Origin: Paludibacteraceae bacterium
GTDB taxonomy: Bacteria > Bacteroidota > Bacteroidia > Bacteroidales > Paludibacteraceae
DNA: 64,000 bases
Reading direction: 5' to 3'
Assembly: GCA_024692565.1 (NCBI GenBank)
Contig: JAILMN010000009.1
Location: 23,653-87,652, forward strand
Shown here: positions 33,722 through 42,302 of the stretch, piece by piece
How the letters are laid out: the number at the start of each line of letters is the position of its first letter
Numbering within the stretch: the first letter of the stretch is position 1
Translations under genes and position numbers: made by a program
The notes under the pieces: generated by a model
What the model was told of the DNA's origin: nothing
The model's input: the letters and a program-made list of their open reading frames with translations, nothing else
Databases searched by the model: none

Positions 33722-34730
33722 AGCACCTTTACGCCTGGGTTTGGCAGGAGGAGGAACGGATGTTTCTCCTTATTCCGATCTCTACGGCGGCGCAATCCTC
33801 AATGCCACGATTTCGTTGTATGCATATACAACGATTGAACCGTTGGACAACCACAAAATCATTTTTTCTTCCCCTGACGCTGGACTCGAAGAAGTCTATG
33901 ATGCGACAGAACAATTAGACACGAACGGCTATTTTGTGCTTGCCAAAGGTGTCTATAACCGCGTGGTGAAAGACTTTGCGCACAAGCCCTTGTCTTTCCG
34001 CATCACAAGCCACGTTGATTCGCCGGCAGGTAGCGGACTCGGTACGTCCAGTACGCTGGTAGTCAGCATCTTAGGTGCTTTTGCCGAATGGCTTAAGTTG
34101 CCGTTGGGCGAATACGATTTGGCACGCTTGGCTTATGAAATTGAGCGCAAGGATTTGGCAATGGCAGGAGGTAAACAAGACCAATATGCTGCGACCTTCG
34201 GAGGATTTAACTATATGCAGTTCCTACAGGACGACAAAGTCATTGTCAACCCGCTTCGTATTCGTCAGCGTTATCAGGACGAGTTAGCGCACAATTTATT
34301 GCTGTATTACACGGAAACGAGTCATGTGAGCGCAGAGATCATCCAAGGACAAATAGACAACGTCAAAGCCAATAACAACAAGTCCATCGAAGCCATGCAT
34401 CAACTCAAAGAGCAGGCCGTTTGGATGAAAGAGAGCCTACTGAAGGGTGATATCGATGCCATCGGAGAAATCCTCAATTTCGGATGGGAGCATAAGAAAA
34501 AGACGGCTTCCGGTATCACGAATCCGTTGCTTGACGACATCTATCAAACGGCTATTAAAGCCGGCGCTACAGGTGGTAAAGTGAGTGGTGCAGGCGGAGG
34601 AGGATTTATGTTCTTCTACTGCCCTAAAACCAGCCGTTATGCCGTAGAAAAAGCCTTAACGGAGAAGTTCTCCGGACAAGTCAAACGTTATGAATTTACC
34701 GCAGAAGGATTAAAAACATGGACACTATAA
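33705..34730 (+). CDS. hddA: D-glycero-alpha-D-manno-heptose-7-phosphate kinase HddA
   Basis: A 341-residue GHMP kinase: KAPLRLGLAGGGTDVSPYSD at 6-25, the ATP loop DSPAGSGLGTSST near 104-116 and the C-terminal GKVSGAGGGGFMFF. HddA phosphorylates C1 of D,D-heptose-7-phosphate on the route to GDP-heptose for S-layers, capsules or LPS. The start overlaps the preceding glycosyltransferase, and its end overlaps gmhA by 13 bp. Confidence 0.92.
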   Translation: MIIRSKAPLRLGLAGGGTDVSPYSDLYGGAILNATISLYAYTTIEPLDNHKIIFSSPDAGLEEVYDATEQLDTNGYFVLAKGVYNRVVKDFAHKPLSFRITSHVDSPAGSGLGTSSTLVVSILGAFAEWLKLPLGEYDLARLAYEIERKDLAMAGGKQDQYAATFGGFNYMQFLQDDKVIVNPLRIRQRYQDELAHNLLLYYTETSHVSAEIIQGQIDNVKANNNKSIEAMHQLKEQAVWMKESLLKGDIDAIGEILNFGWEHKKKTASGITNPLLDDIYQTAIKAGATGGKVSGAGGGGFMFFYCPKTSRYAVEKALTEKFSGQVKRYEFTAEGLKTWTL

Positions 34731-35296
34731 TTCGTTCTATTACAGAGAGTATCGCAACCAAACAGCAGATCTTAAACAACAAGCCGTTGTTGGAAACGAT
34801 TCAGGCCGTAGCGGACGTCATCGTTAAAGCGCTGCGTGACGGCAAACGTATTTTATGGTGCGGCAACGGCGGTAGTGCAGCTGATGCTCAACATCTCGCA
34901 GCCGAGTTATCCGGACGCTTTTATTATGACCGCCCGCCGCTCAACTCCGAGGCGATGCATTGCAACACGTCGTATATGACGGCTGTAGCCAACGATTACG
35001 GCTATGACCTTATTTACGCACGCATGATTGATGGCGCTTGCAAACCCGGCGATGTGTTGGTGGGCATCTCGACTTCGGGTAATTCGAAGAATATATGCAA
35101 TGCTTTTCGCAAAGCGAAAGAGTTAGGTGTTATCACCGTGGCGATGACGGGTGCTACGGGCGGCGAGATGAAAGCGATGGCGGACTATCTGCTTAATGTG
35201 CCGTCTGACGACACTCCGCGGATCCAGGAGTCGCACATCATGCTTGGTCACATCATCTGCGAGATTGTCGAAGCGCAAATGTTCCCACGTGTTTAA
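34718..35296 (+). CDS. gmhA: Sedoheptulose-7-phosphate isomerase GmhA
   Basis: A 192-residue SIS-domain protein: WCGNGGSAADAQHLAAELSGRF (about 47-68), ISTSGNSKNI near 117-126, and RIQESHIMLGHIICEIVE at the end. GmhA isomerises sedoheptulose-7-phosphate to D-glycero-D-manno-heptose-7-phosphate, the first step of heptose synthesis. It overlaps the following GTG start. Confidence 0.95.
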   Translation: MDTIIRSITESIATKQQILNNKPLLETIQAVADVIVKALRDGKRILWCGNGGSAADAQHLAAELSGRFYYDRPPLNSEAMHCNTSYMTAVANDYGYDLIYARMIDGACKPGDVLVGISTSGNSKNICNAFRKAKELGVITVAMTGATGGEMKAMADYLLNVPSDDTPRIQESHIMLGHIICEIVEAQMFPRV

Positions 35297-36452
35297 GGAA
35301 GCGGTCATATTAGCCGGAGGCTTCGGGACTCGTCTGAGTCACGTAGTGAGCGATGTGCCTAAACCGATGGCGCCGGTCTACGGCAGACCGTTTTTGTGTT
35401 ATTTGCTTGATCGCTTGGCTGATGCAGGTATTCAACGCGTGGTGCTTGCTACGGGTTATATGCACGAAGTCATCGAGACCTATTTCGGTACTGGGTACCA
35501 AGGCTTGGAAATCATCTATTCGAATGAAGATCAGCCGCTCTTCACAGGCGGCGCCATTCGTCAGGCGGCAGAGAAGATTCAGTCCGAAGATTTTGTGGTA
35601 CTCAACGGTGACACCCTTTTCGATATTGATTTTCAACAACTATACGATTTTCATACCTCGCACGATGCGCATCTAAGTATTGCGTTGCGACGTGTGGAAG
35701 ACACCGGTCGATACGGAGCTGTAACCTGCGAGAATGACCGCATCGTGGCCTTTCATGAGAAGACAGAGAGCCAAGGTGCAGGTGATATCAACGGAGGCAT
35801 CTATGCCATCAATCGCGCGTGGCTGCTAAACCAAGACTTGCCTACGAAATTTTCGTTCGAGAAAGAACTGATGCAACCGCTCGCAGGTGACCCGCATTTC
35901 TACGGACTCAGTTTCAACAATTATTTTATCGATATTGGTGTGCCGGACGACTATTTCCGCGCGCAGCAGGAATTCAAGACACTCTTCCCTCAAGATGAGT
36001 TCTTATTTCTTGACCGTGACGGTATTCTCAACAAACATCTGCTGGGAGATTATGTGCGAAACTGGAGTATGTGGGAATGGCTGCCGGGCATACTGGAAGC
36101 GATGCCGGTGCTCGCTAAACGATTCAAACGTATCTTCATCGTCACGAATCAGCAAGGAGTAGGAAAAGGTCTGATGACTGAAGAGGACTTGGAAGATGTG
36201 CACCGCCATATGTTGGCCGATATAGAAGCTGCCGGCGGCCGCATAGACAGAGTCTATGTATGTACGGCTTTGGAGAGCGAGAAGAGTCCGAATCGCAAGC
36301 CTGAGATAGGCATGGCGCTACAGGCACAACATGACTTCCCCGAAGTCGATTTTCATCGTTCGGTGATGGTAGGGGATAGTAAATCAGACGAACTCTTTGC
36401 GCAGCGATCACGCATGCGTTTCTTGGAAAGCATTCCAGCCCTGAGCCTTTAG
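35289..36452 (+). CDS. Fusion: heptose-1-phosphate guanylyltransferase (HddC) + GmhB-like phosphatase
   Basis: A 387-residue protein from GTG 35289 (the frame is open upstream, but AVILAGGFGTRL needs this N-terminus). Residues 1 to about 230 are an HddC-like nucleotidyltransferase with VSDVPKPMAPV, VLNGDTLFDID and FIDIGVPDDY. Residues about 238-387 are a HAD phosphatase of GmhB type: LDRDGILN with Asp242 and Asp244, IVTNQQGVGKG near 284-294, RKPEIGM near 336-342 and VGDSKSD near 361-367. The zinc loop of typical GmhB (CxH...CxC) is not there; only one Cys is seen (VCTALESEK). With hddA and gmhA this completes GDP-heptose synthesis. The last 45 bp overlap the convergent thiL. Confidence 0.88.
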   Translation: MFKEAVILAGGFGTRLSHVVSDVPKPMAPVYGRPFLCYLLDRLADAGIQRVVLATGYMHEVIETYFGTGYQGLEIIYSNEDQPLFTGGAIRQAAEKIQSEDFVVLNGDTLFDIDFQQLYDFHTSHDAHLSIALRRVEDTGRYGAVTCENDRIVAFHEKTESQGAGDINGGIYAINRAWLLNQDLPTKFSFEKELMQPLAGDPHFYGLSFNNYFIDIGVPDDYFRAQQEFKTLFPQDEFLFLDRDGILNKHLLGDYVRNWSMWEWLPGILEAMPVLAKRFKRIFIVTNQQGVGKGLMTEEDLEDVHRHMLADIEAAGGRIDRVYVCTALESEKSPNRKPEIGMALQAQHDFPEVDFHRSVMVGDSKSDELFAQRSRMRFLESIPALSL

Positions 36453-37433
36453 CGGTAGTTCTTCGCCGTTGCGACCGATGAGGTTGCAACCGTATTCCTG
36501 CTTCGTGATGTGGCCGATGATGTAGAGGTCTTCCACAGGAATCAATTTCTCGTAGTCATCCAGCGAACAAGTGAACAGCAACTCATAGTCCTCGCCGCCG
36601 TTCAGCGCACATGTAACGATATTGAGGTTCATCTCCTCGGCGAGTGCCGCTGCCTGGAAATCGATGGGCAGTTTATCTTCATAGACGCAGCAACCGACAC
36701 CCGACTGCGTGCAAATATGCAGTAATTCGGATGACAAACCATCCGAGATATCCATCATCGCTGTCGGCTTAACGCCGGCTTTGCGGAGGGACTCAAGAAT
36801 ATCGCGGCGTGCTTCGGGTTTAAGTTGGCGCTCCAACAAGTATTCTTTGCCTTCAAAGTCCGGTTGCTCTGCGTTCGCAAGCCGTTCCCGCTCCAGCAGT
36901 TGAAGTCCCATATACGCTGTGCCGAGATTGCCGGAAACGCAAATCAGGTCATTCAATTTCGCGCCATCACGATAGACGATATCTTTCGCTGCGGCAGTAC
37001 CCAAACAAGTAATCGAAATAGTCAAACCCGTCATGGACGCACAAGTGTCCCCTCCCACAAGATCGACGCCGTAGCGCTCGCACGCGAGGCGAATGCCGCT
37101 ATAGAGCGCCTCGATATCTTCAACGGAGAACCGCTTACTGATACCTAAGCTCACCGTGATCTGGGTCGGTGTGCCGTTCATCGCGTAAATATCGGAGAAA
37201 TTAACCACCGCAGCCTTGTATCCGAGGTGCTTGAGCGGCACATATTCGAGATTAAAATGGATCCCTTCGAGTAATATGTCGGTGGTCATCAGCACTTTCT
37301 TCGAGCCAAAATCCATCACCGCACAGTCGTCTCCGACACCTTTCTTGGTACTCGGTTGCACAGGTTTGATATCCTTGGTGAGATGCTTGATCAACCCGAA
37401 CTCACCCATAGTAGCTATTTCCGTTTTTGCCAT
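36408..37433 (-). CDS. thiL: Thiamine-monophosphate kinase ThiL
   Basis: A 341-residue PurM-like kinase that makes thiamine diphosphate from the monophosphate. It shows GVGDDCAVMDFGSKKVLMTTDILLEGIHF (about 32-60), VNFSDIYAMNGTP near 75-87, LVGGDTCAS near 126 and MMDISDGLSSEL near 227. I chose ATG 37433, 18 bases inside the promoter's -7 element; the longer ORF to 37550 would run through the promoter and antisense to the next gene's leader. It ends 45 bp inside the convergent heptose fusion gene. Confidence 0.93.
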   Translation of the reverse strand: MAKTEIATMGEFGLIKHLTKDIKPVQPSTKKGVGDDCAVMDFGSKKVLMTTDILLEGIHFNLEYVPLKHLGYKAAVVNFSDIYAMNGTPTQITVSLGISKRFSVEDIEALYSGIRLACERYGVDLVGGDTCASMTGLTISITCLGTAAAKDIVYRDGAKLNDLICVSGNLGTAYMGLQLLERERLANAEQPDFEGKEYLLERQLKPEARRDILESLRKAGVKPTAMMDISDGLSSELLHICTQSGVGCCVYEDKLPIDFQAAALAEEMNLNIVTCALNGGEDYELLFTCSLDDYEKLIPVEDLYIIGHITKQEYGCNLIGRNGEELPLKAQGWNAFQETHA

Positions 37434-37451
37434 ATAAATCAATTTTGCGTG

Positions 37452-37483
37452 CAAAATTACTGCTTTTTTTTGACATATGCAAA
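37452..37483 (-). promoter_or_regulatory. thiL promoter
   Basis: Minus-strand TTTGCATATGTCA (TTTG 37483-37480), 20 nt, TAATTTTG (37459-37452). Confidence 0.85.
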
Positions 37484-37509
37484 CAAATTGCTTTTTTTTG
37501 CCCGAATTA

Positions 37510-37541
37510 TTTGCGTGTACGAAATATTTTTCGTAATTTTG
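37510..37541 (+). promoter_or_regulatory. Pullulanase gene promoter
   Basis: TTTG (37510-37513), 20 nt, TAATTTTG (37534-37541), divergent from the thiL promoter; leader of about 20 nt. Confidence 0.85.
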
Positions 37542-37564
37542 CAGCCGCAAAACAATCTTGTATC

Positions 37565-39439
37565 ATGAAGAAAACGATTATTCTTATGCTATCCATGGCA
37601 TTGATCGCTTGCTCAAGCAAGCCGTGTTTGGAGGACGAGTGCCTCTATAGTTCCCGTCAGACGAAGTTCGCTTTTTGGTCGAATGTGGCCGAGCAGATGG
37701 AAGTCCTCATCTATGATGAGGCGAATGGCGAAAAGCCGGATAATGTGGTCAGCCTGACCAAAGGTGACGATGATTTCTGGTGTGCAACCGTCAAAGGTGA
37801 CCTCGCGGGTAAGTTCTACACCGTGCGTTCGTTCCAGAATGGCGAATGGAGTGCCGAGAGTCCGGGTATCTTTGCGAAAGCCGTGAGTATCAACGGACAG
37901 CGCGCTGCGATCCTCGACCTCAAGAAAACCAACCCCGAAGGATGGGACAAAGACAAACGTCCGGCAATGACCGATCCTACGGATATCGTGGTCTATGAGA
38001 CCCACCTGCGCGACTTCACGATATCGCCCAATTCGGAGGTGGAGCACAAGGGCAAGTTCATTGGCCTGACCGAAGAAGCCCCGTTGCAGTACTTGCAGGA
38101 ATTGGGTATCACCCACCTGCAGATCCTGCCTATGTTCGACTACGGCTCCATCGACGAGACAACGCTTGACCAGAATAAGTATAACTGGGGCTACGACCCG
38201 GTGAACTACAACGTTCCTGATGGCGGTTACAGCACCGATCCGGCTGACCCGGCTTGCCGTATTCGCGAAGCGAAAGCCATGATCCAGGCGCTGCACAAAG
38301 CCGGTATCCGCGTCGTTATGGACGTCGTTTATAACCACACTTTCGATGTCATGGGATGTGCCCTCGGACGCGTGGTGCCCAAGTATTTCTACCGCCTGAA
38401 TGATGACGGCACGTTTGCGAATGGCTCGGGCTGCGGCAACGAAACAGCCTCCGACCACGAGATGTACCGCCGCTTCATGGTTGAGTCCGTCTGCTACTGG
38501 GCGCGCGAGTACCACATCGATGGTTTCCGTTTTGACCTCATGGGTATCCATGACCAAGAGACGATGCGTCAGATTCGCGCCGCGTTGGACGAGATCGACC
38601 CGACTATCCTCACCTATGGTGAGGGCTGGGCAGCGATGGCACCCGCTTACCCGTACGAAGGGCTTGCCATGAAACAATGGACATACAAAATGCCGCGCGT
38701 GGGCGCATTCAGCGATGACATCCGCAACGCCCTCATCGGTAGCCCGTTCGACCATGAGCGCGGTTTCGCTTCCGGCAACCCTGCCTCCGTCAAAGATGTG
38801 ATGCGCGGACTGATCGCTTGCCCCGAATGGAGCGGCGAACCCATGCAACACGTGTCCTATATCACCTGCCACGACAACTACTGCCTGCGCGACCGTATCG
38901 AGGTCAGCGCCAAGGGCGAGACCGAGACAACCAAACTGCGAATGAATAAACTCGCGCAGACCGCTGTCCTGGTGTCGCAAGGTATGTCGTTCCTCTACGG
39001 CGGCGAAGAACTCTACCGCACCAAACGCGGCATCGACAACAGCTATCAGAGCCCCGACAGCATCAATATCATCCCGTGGGAAAACCGCGACCGCTATCCG
39101 GATCTGTTCGAGTACTACCGCCAGATGATCGCTATCCGCCGTGCGCACAAAGGCTTCCGTCTCGGTAGCGCAGACGCGGTAAAAGAGCATGTGGAGTTCC
39201 TTGATTCGGACAACGAGAACCTCATCATTTATCGCATCAATAACCTCGAAGGTATCGACTCCGCAGCGGCGCTCATTGTGCTGCTCAACGGTAGCGCAGA
39301 AACGCTCAACGCAGCGATTCCCGAAGGCGCATACGCCATCCTCGCTTTCGATGGCGAAGCGGACGTCAACGGCTTAGGCGACTACGCGGGCAACACCATC
39401 CCCGTAGCTCCGTATTCGGCAACAATACTTGAGGAATAA
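37565..39439 (+). CDS. Type I pullulanase-like GH13 lipoprotein
   Basis: A 624-residue lipoprotein (MKKTIILMLSMALIACSS, lipobox Cys near 17). An N-terminal CBM48-like domain (about 30-130) precedes the GH13 barrel. YNWGYDPVNYNVP (near 205-217) is the type I pullulanase signature. Catalytic regions are DVVYNHTF, GFRFDLMGIHD (nucleophile Asp), TYGEGW (acid Glu) and ITCHDNY (transition-state Asp). It cleaves alpha-1,6 links in pullulan or branched starch at the cell envelope. I chose ATG 37565, downstream of the promoter. Confidence 0.9.
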   Translation: MKKTIILMLSMALIACSSKPCLEDECLYSSRQTKFAFWSNVAEQMEVLIYDEANGEKPDNVVSLTKGDDDFWCATVKGDLAGKFYTVRSFQNGEWSAESPGIFAKAVSINGQRAAILDLKKTNPEGWDKDKRPAMTDPTDIVVYETHLRDFTISPNSEVEHKGKFIGLTEEAPLQYLQELGITHLQILPMFDYGSIDETTLDQNKYNWGYDPVNYNVPDGGYSTDPADPACRIREAKAMIQALHKAGIRVVMDVVYNHTFDVMGCALGRVVPKYFYRLNDDGTFANGSGCGNETASDHEMYRRFMVESVCYWAREYHIDGFRFDLMGIHDQETMRQIRAALDEIDPTILTYGEGWAAMAPAYPYEGLAMKQWTYKMPRVGAFSDDIRNALIGSPFDHERGFASGNPASVKDVMRGLIACPEWSGEPMQHVSYITCHDNYCLRDRIEVSAKGETETTKLRMNKLAQTAVLVSQGMSFLYGGEELYRTKRGIDNSYQSPDSINIIPWENRDRYPDLFEYYRQMIAIRRAHKGFRLGSADAVKEHVEFLDSDNENLIIYRINNLEGIDSAAALIVLLNGSAETLNAAIPEGAYAILAFDGEADVNGLGDYAGNTIPVAPYSATILEE

Positions 39440-39448
39440 CTGAAAACC

Positions 39449-39476
39449 GATTACTGATTACTGATCACTAATCGCT
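39449..39476. repeat. Heptamer array at the uvrB 3' end
   Basis: Four units (GATTACT twice, GATCACT, AATCGCT). It encodes the last uvrB residues AISDQ and its stop, and fills the gap to the convergent pullulanase gene. Confidence 0.85.
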
Positions 39477-41482
39477 TGCAGCCTGTTCTGCATCTCCAGC
39501 ATCTCGTCGCGGAGGAAAGCGGCCATCTCAAAATCGGTTGCTTTCGCTGCGGCGAGCATTTGTTTGCGTTTCTGGTCGATGGCTTTGGTCAAGGTCTGAA
39601 TGTTCATCTTCTGCCATTCGGCTTGTTTCCAACTCTCCTTGATCGCCTCGGTCAGCTTCCGTTTTTCTTCCTCCGGATCGCGGTACAGACCCGCTAACGC
39701 AGAAGTGTTGATCTCTTTCTTGATGGCGGTCGGCGTGATGCCGTGCTCCTCGTTGTAACGCATCTGAATAGCGCGACGACGGTTGGTCTCGTCAATCGTA
39801 GCCTGCATCGCCGGCGTGATTTTATCCCCGTACAACACAGCTCTGCCGTGCACATGCCGCGCCGCACGACCTACCGTCTGCGTCAGACTCCGTTGGTCGC
39901 GTAAGAAACCCGTCTTATCGGCATCAAGAATAGCTACCAGACTTACTTCCGGCAAGTCCAGACCTTCGCGCAACAGGTTCACACCTACCAGCACATCGTA
40001 CTTGCCGAGCCGCAGGTCTTCCATGATCTTCACGCGCTCGATGGTGTCAATATCGCTGTGTATATACGCGGACTTGATGCGATATTTACGCAGGTACTCG
40101 TCCAACTCTTCCGCCATTCGCTTCGTCAGCGTGGTCACCAAGCAGCGCTCGTTGCGGTGAACACGGAACTTGATCTCGTCCATCAAGTCATCCACTTGAT
40201 CCTTGGTCGGACGCACTTCAATCTCCGGATCCAACAAGCCCGTCGGACGAATCAACTGATCAATCACAATGCCCTCACTTCGCTCCAATTCATACTCATC
40301 CGGCGTCGCTGACACATAGATGGTCTGACCCGTTTTGGCTTCGAACTCTTCGAACTTAAGCGGTCGGTTGTCGCGTGCTGCGGGAAGACGAAAACCATAG
40401 GTCACCAGGTTGTCCTTGCGCGCTTTGTCACCACCGTACATACCGCGAATCTGCGGCACAGTCACGTGACTCTCATCGATGACGAGCAGCATCTCTTTCG
40501 GGAAATAGTCCAGCAGACAATAGGGCGGAGTACCGGGTTCGCGACCGTCGAAATAGCGGCTGTAATTCTCCACACCGGTGCAATAACCGAGTTCGTCCAA
40601 CATCTCCAGGTCGTACTTCACCCGTTCCTCGATACGCTTCGCGTAAAGTTCTTCGCCAATGGAGCTGAAGTACTCGATCTGCTTTGCCAAATCCACCTTG
40701 ATCTGTTCCTTCGCAGCCGCAATCCGTTCCGGACTCGTTAAGAAAATCGTCGCGGGACTCAGGTTATAATGGTCGAATTCCTCAATCACCTGTCCGCTGA
40801 CGGGATCGACCGTCAGAATGGCATCAATCTCATTGCCGAAGAACTCGATGCGCACCAGGTAATCCGCGTACGCGAGCGCGATATCAATCGTATCGCCTTT
40901 CACGCGAAAGCGCCCGCGCGCGAGTTCTATATCATTACGCACGTATTGCGCGCCTACGAGTTGCTTGAGCAGCGTGTCCATCGGAATCTGCTGACCGCGC
41001 TTCAACTCGACCACATTCGCCGTAAAATCCTGCGGACTACCCAAACCGTAAATACAACTGACGGACGAAACGATGATCACATCCTTGCGACCGCTCAACA
41101 GCGCCGCGACGGCACTTAGACGCAACCGGTCAATCTCCTCGTTGATACTCAGGTCTTTGTCGATATACGTGTCCGTACTCGGGATATACGCCTCCGGCTG
41201 GTAGTAGTCGTAATAGCTGACGAAATACTCCACGGCATTGTGCGGAAAGAACGCCTTCATCTCCGAGTACAACTGCGCCGCCAGCGTCTTGTTATGACTC
41301 ATGATGAGTGTCGGACGGTTGACCTCTTTGATCACGTTCGCAATCGTGAACGTCTTGCCGCTACCCGTCACACCAAGCAACACCTGTGCGGACGCACCGG
41401 CATTCAGACCATCCACCAGCGCCTCTATCGCTTGCGGCTGATCACCCGTAGGCTTATATGGAGAACACAATTCAAAATTCAC
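39458..41482 (-). CDS. uvrB: Excinuclease ABC subunit B
   Basis: A 674-residue UvrB, full length. It has Walker A GVTGSGKTFTIANV near 38-51, the beta-hairpin region YYDYYQPEAYIPSTDTYIDKD near 92-112, VSSVSCIYGLG, helicase motifs (LLVIDESHV, VGVNLLREGLDLPE, QTVGRAARH) and the C-terminal UVR motif (DFEMAAFLRDEMLEMQNRL). It verifies damage in nucleotide excision repair. The start is GTG 41482, giving the canonical MNFELCSPYKPTGDQP. This start is the third of three tandem 14-bp copies, each opening with ATG or GTG. Confidence 0.96.
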   Translation of the reverse strand: MNFELCSPYKPTGDQPQAIEALVDGLNAGASAQVLLGVTGSGKTFTIANVIKEVNRPTLIMSHNKTLAAQLYSEMKAFFPHNAVEYFVSYYDYYQPEAYIPSTDTYIDKDLSINEEIDRLRLSAVAALLSGRKDVIIVSSVSCIYGLGSPQDFTANVVELKRGQQIPMDTLLKQLVGAQYVRNDIELARGRFRVKGDTIDIALAYADYLVRIEFFGNEIDAILTVDPVSGQVIEEFDHYNLSPATIFLTSPERIAAAKEQIKVDLAKQIEYFSSIGEELYAKRIEERVKYDLEMLDELGYCTGVENYSRYFDGREPGTPPYCLLDYFPKEMLLVIDESHVTVPQIRGMYGGDKARKDNLVTYGFRLPAARDNRPLKFEEFEAKTGQTIYVSATPDEYELERSEGIVIDQLIRPTGLLDPEIEVRPTKDQVDDLMDEIKFRVHRNERCLVTTLTKRMAEELDEYLRKYRIKSAYIHSDIDTIERVKIMEDLRLGKYDVLVGVNLLREGLDLPEVSLVAILDADKTGFLRDQRSLTQTVGRAARHVHGRAVLYGDKITPAMQATIDETNRRRAIQMRYNEEHGITPTAIKKEINTSALAGLYRDPEEEKRKLTEAIKESWKQAEWQKMNIQTLTKAIDQKRKQMLAAAKATDFEMAAFLRDEMLEMQNRLQAISDQ

Positions 41483-41510
41483 AATTCAAAATTCACAATT
41501 CAAAATTCAT
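41468..41510. repeat. Tandem 14-bp (double heptamer) start-site repeat upstream of uvrB
   Basis: On the minus strand three 14-bp units of rTGAATTTTGAATT begin at 41510 (ATG), 41496 (GTG) and 41482 (GTG). The first two each encode MNFEL and a TGA that overlaps the next GTG as GTGA; the third opens uvrB. The four-helix-bundle stop overlaps the first ATG as ATGA. Confidence 0.9.
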
Positions 41511-41875
41511 AATGTTATACCGTTGTTGACCTTGGTAGTCTTTACGATAGAAATCAATAATTTTACTAGTTCCTTGTTATCTTCATAGATACTTGTAAAC
41601 GACAGTTCTTCTATATAACCACTCTCATGTAACAATTCCAACCAATACTCTGTTTCTTCTGCCTCCTTCAATGCAATAGAAAGCTTAGCTATAAAGTCAG
41701 GAGTACTTTGTGCCCTCACACCTTCTTTGACGTTTGCACCAATACTTGTGCCACTTCTCAGTACTTGCTTGGATAACACAAATTCATGTTTGGTATCCAC
41801 GAGCCACTGATAGAGCTTTATTACCCTTAAAGCAAAGGCTTTGCTTTTTGTCTCTATTACATTATCCTCCTTCAT
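41507..41875 (-). CDS. Four-helix-bundle protein (23S rRNA intervening-sequence/S23 family)
   Basis: A 122-residue, largely helical protein. KAFALRVIKLYQWL, SKQVLRSGTSIGANVKEGVRAQS and FIAKLSIALKEAEETEYWLELL are hallmarks of the S23/IVP family, first known from intervening sequences in 23S rRNA genes and related to Avd of retroelements. No rRNA or reverse transcriptase is here. Heptamer arrays flank it in opposite orientation (41468-41510 and 41894-41921). It is more AT-rich than uvrB and rplS. The stop is coupled to the uvrB start repeats. Confidence 0.88.
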   Translation of the reverse strand: MKEDNVIETKSKAFALRVIKLYQWLVDTKHEFVLSKQVLRSGTSIGANVKEGVRAQSTPDFIAKLSIALKEAEETEYWLELLHESGYIEELSFTSIYEDNKELVKLLISIVKTTKVNNGITL

Positions 41876-41893
41876 GTTTATTAAGAATTCATT

Positions 41894-41921
41894 GTGAATT
41901 GTGAATTATGAATTATGAATT
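41894..41921. repeat. Heptamer array upstream of the four-helix-bundle gene
   Basis: Four units (GTGAATT twice, ATGAATT twice), inverted relative to the array at 41468-41510. Confidence 0.9.
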
Positions 41922-41922
41922 G

Positions 41923-41949
41923 AAAAAAAGAGGCCGAAGCCTCTTTTGT
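41923..41949 (-). terminator. rplS terminator
   Basis: On the minus strand AAAAGAGGC, loop TTCG, GCCTCTTTT and more T. It overlaps the rplS stop region. Confidence 0.85.
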
Positions 41950-42302
41950 CAATTAACGCGTCTTTCTTGAATGCGGGCTTTCTTACCCGTACGCTCGCGG
42001 AGGTAATACAGTTTCGAACGACGTACTTTACCGTACTTGTTCACTGTGATGCTCTCGATGAAGGGGCTGTCCATAGGGAAGATACGCTCTACGCCTACGT
42101 TACCGCTCATCTTGCGCACTGTGAAGCGCTTCTTGTCGCCGCTACCGTGGATGCAGATCACATCGCCGCGGAACTCCTGAACACGCTCTTTGTTACCTTC
42201 TTTAATACGATAACCAACGGTTATCTGGTCTCCTGCCTTGAATGCAGGCAACTCTTTCTTCTCACCGGCAAATGCTTGCTCGGCTACTTTCATTAAATCC
42301 AT
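41949..42302 (-). CDS. rplS: 50S ribosomal protein L19
   Basis: A 117-residue L19, normal length. It shows FKAGDQITVGYRIKEGNKERVQEFRG (about 21-46), GVERIFPMDSPFIESI near 73-88, and RRSKLYYLRERTGKKARI. L19 sits at the interface of the ribosomal subunits. It has its own promoter and a leader of about 138 nt that can fold (see 42303-42440). Confidence 0.97.
   Translation of the reverse strand: MDLMKVAEQAFAGEKKELPAFKAGDQITVGYRIKEGNKERVQEFRGDVICIHGSGDKKRFTVRKMSGNVGVERIFPMDSPFIESITVNKYGKVRRSKLYYLRERTGKKARIQERRVN

Noticed and set aside
41507..41875. Avd-type accessory gene of a diversity-generating retroelement
   Set aside because: The protein fold family is related, but no reverse transcriptase, template repeat or variable repeat was found nearby.
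41507..41875. Intervening sequence within 23S rRNA
   Set aside because: The flanks are rplS and uvrB, not rRNA.
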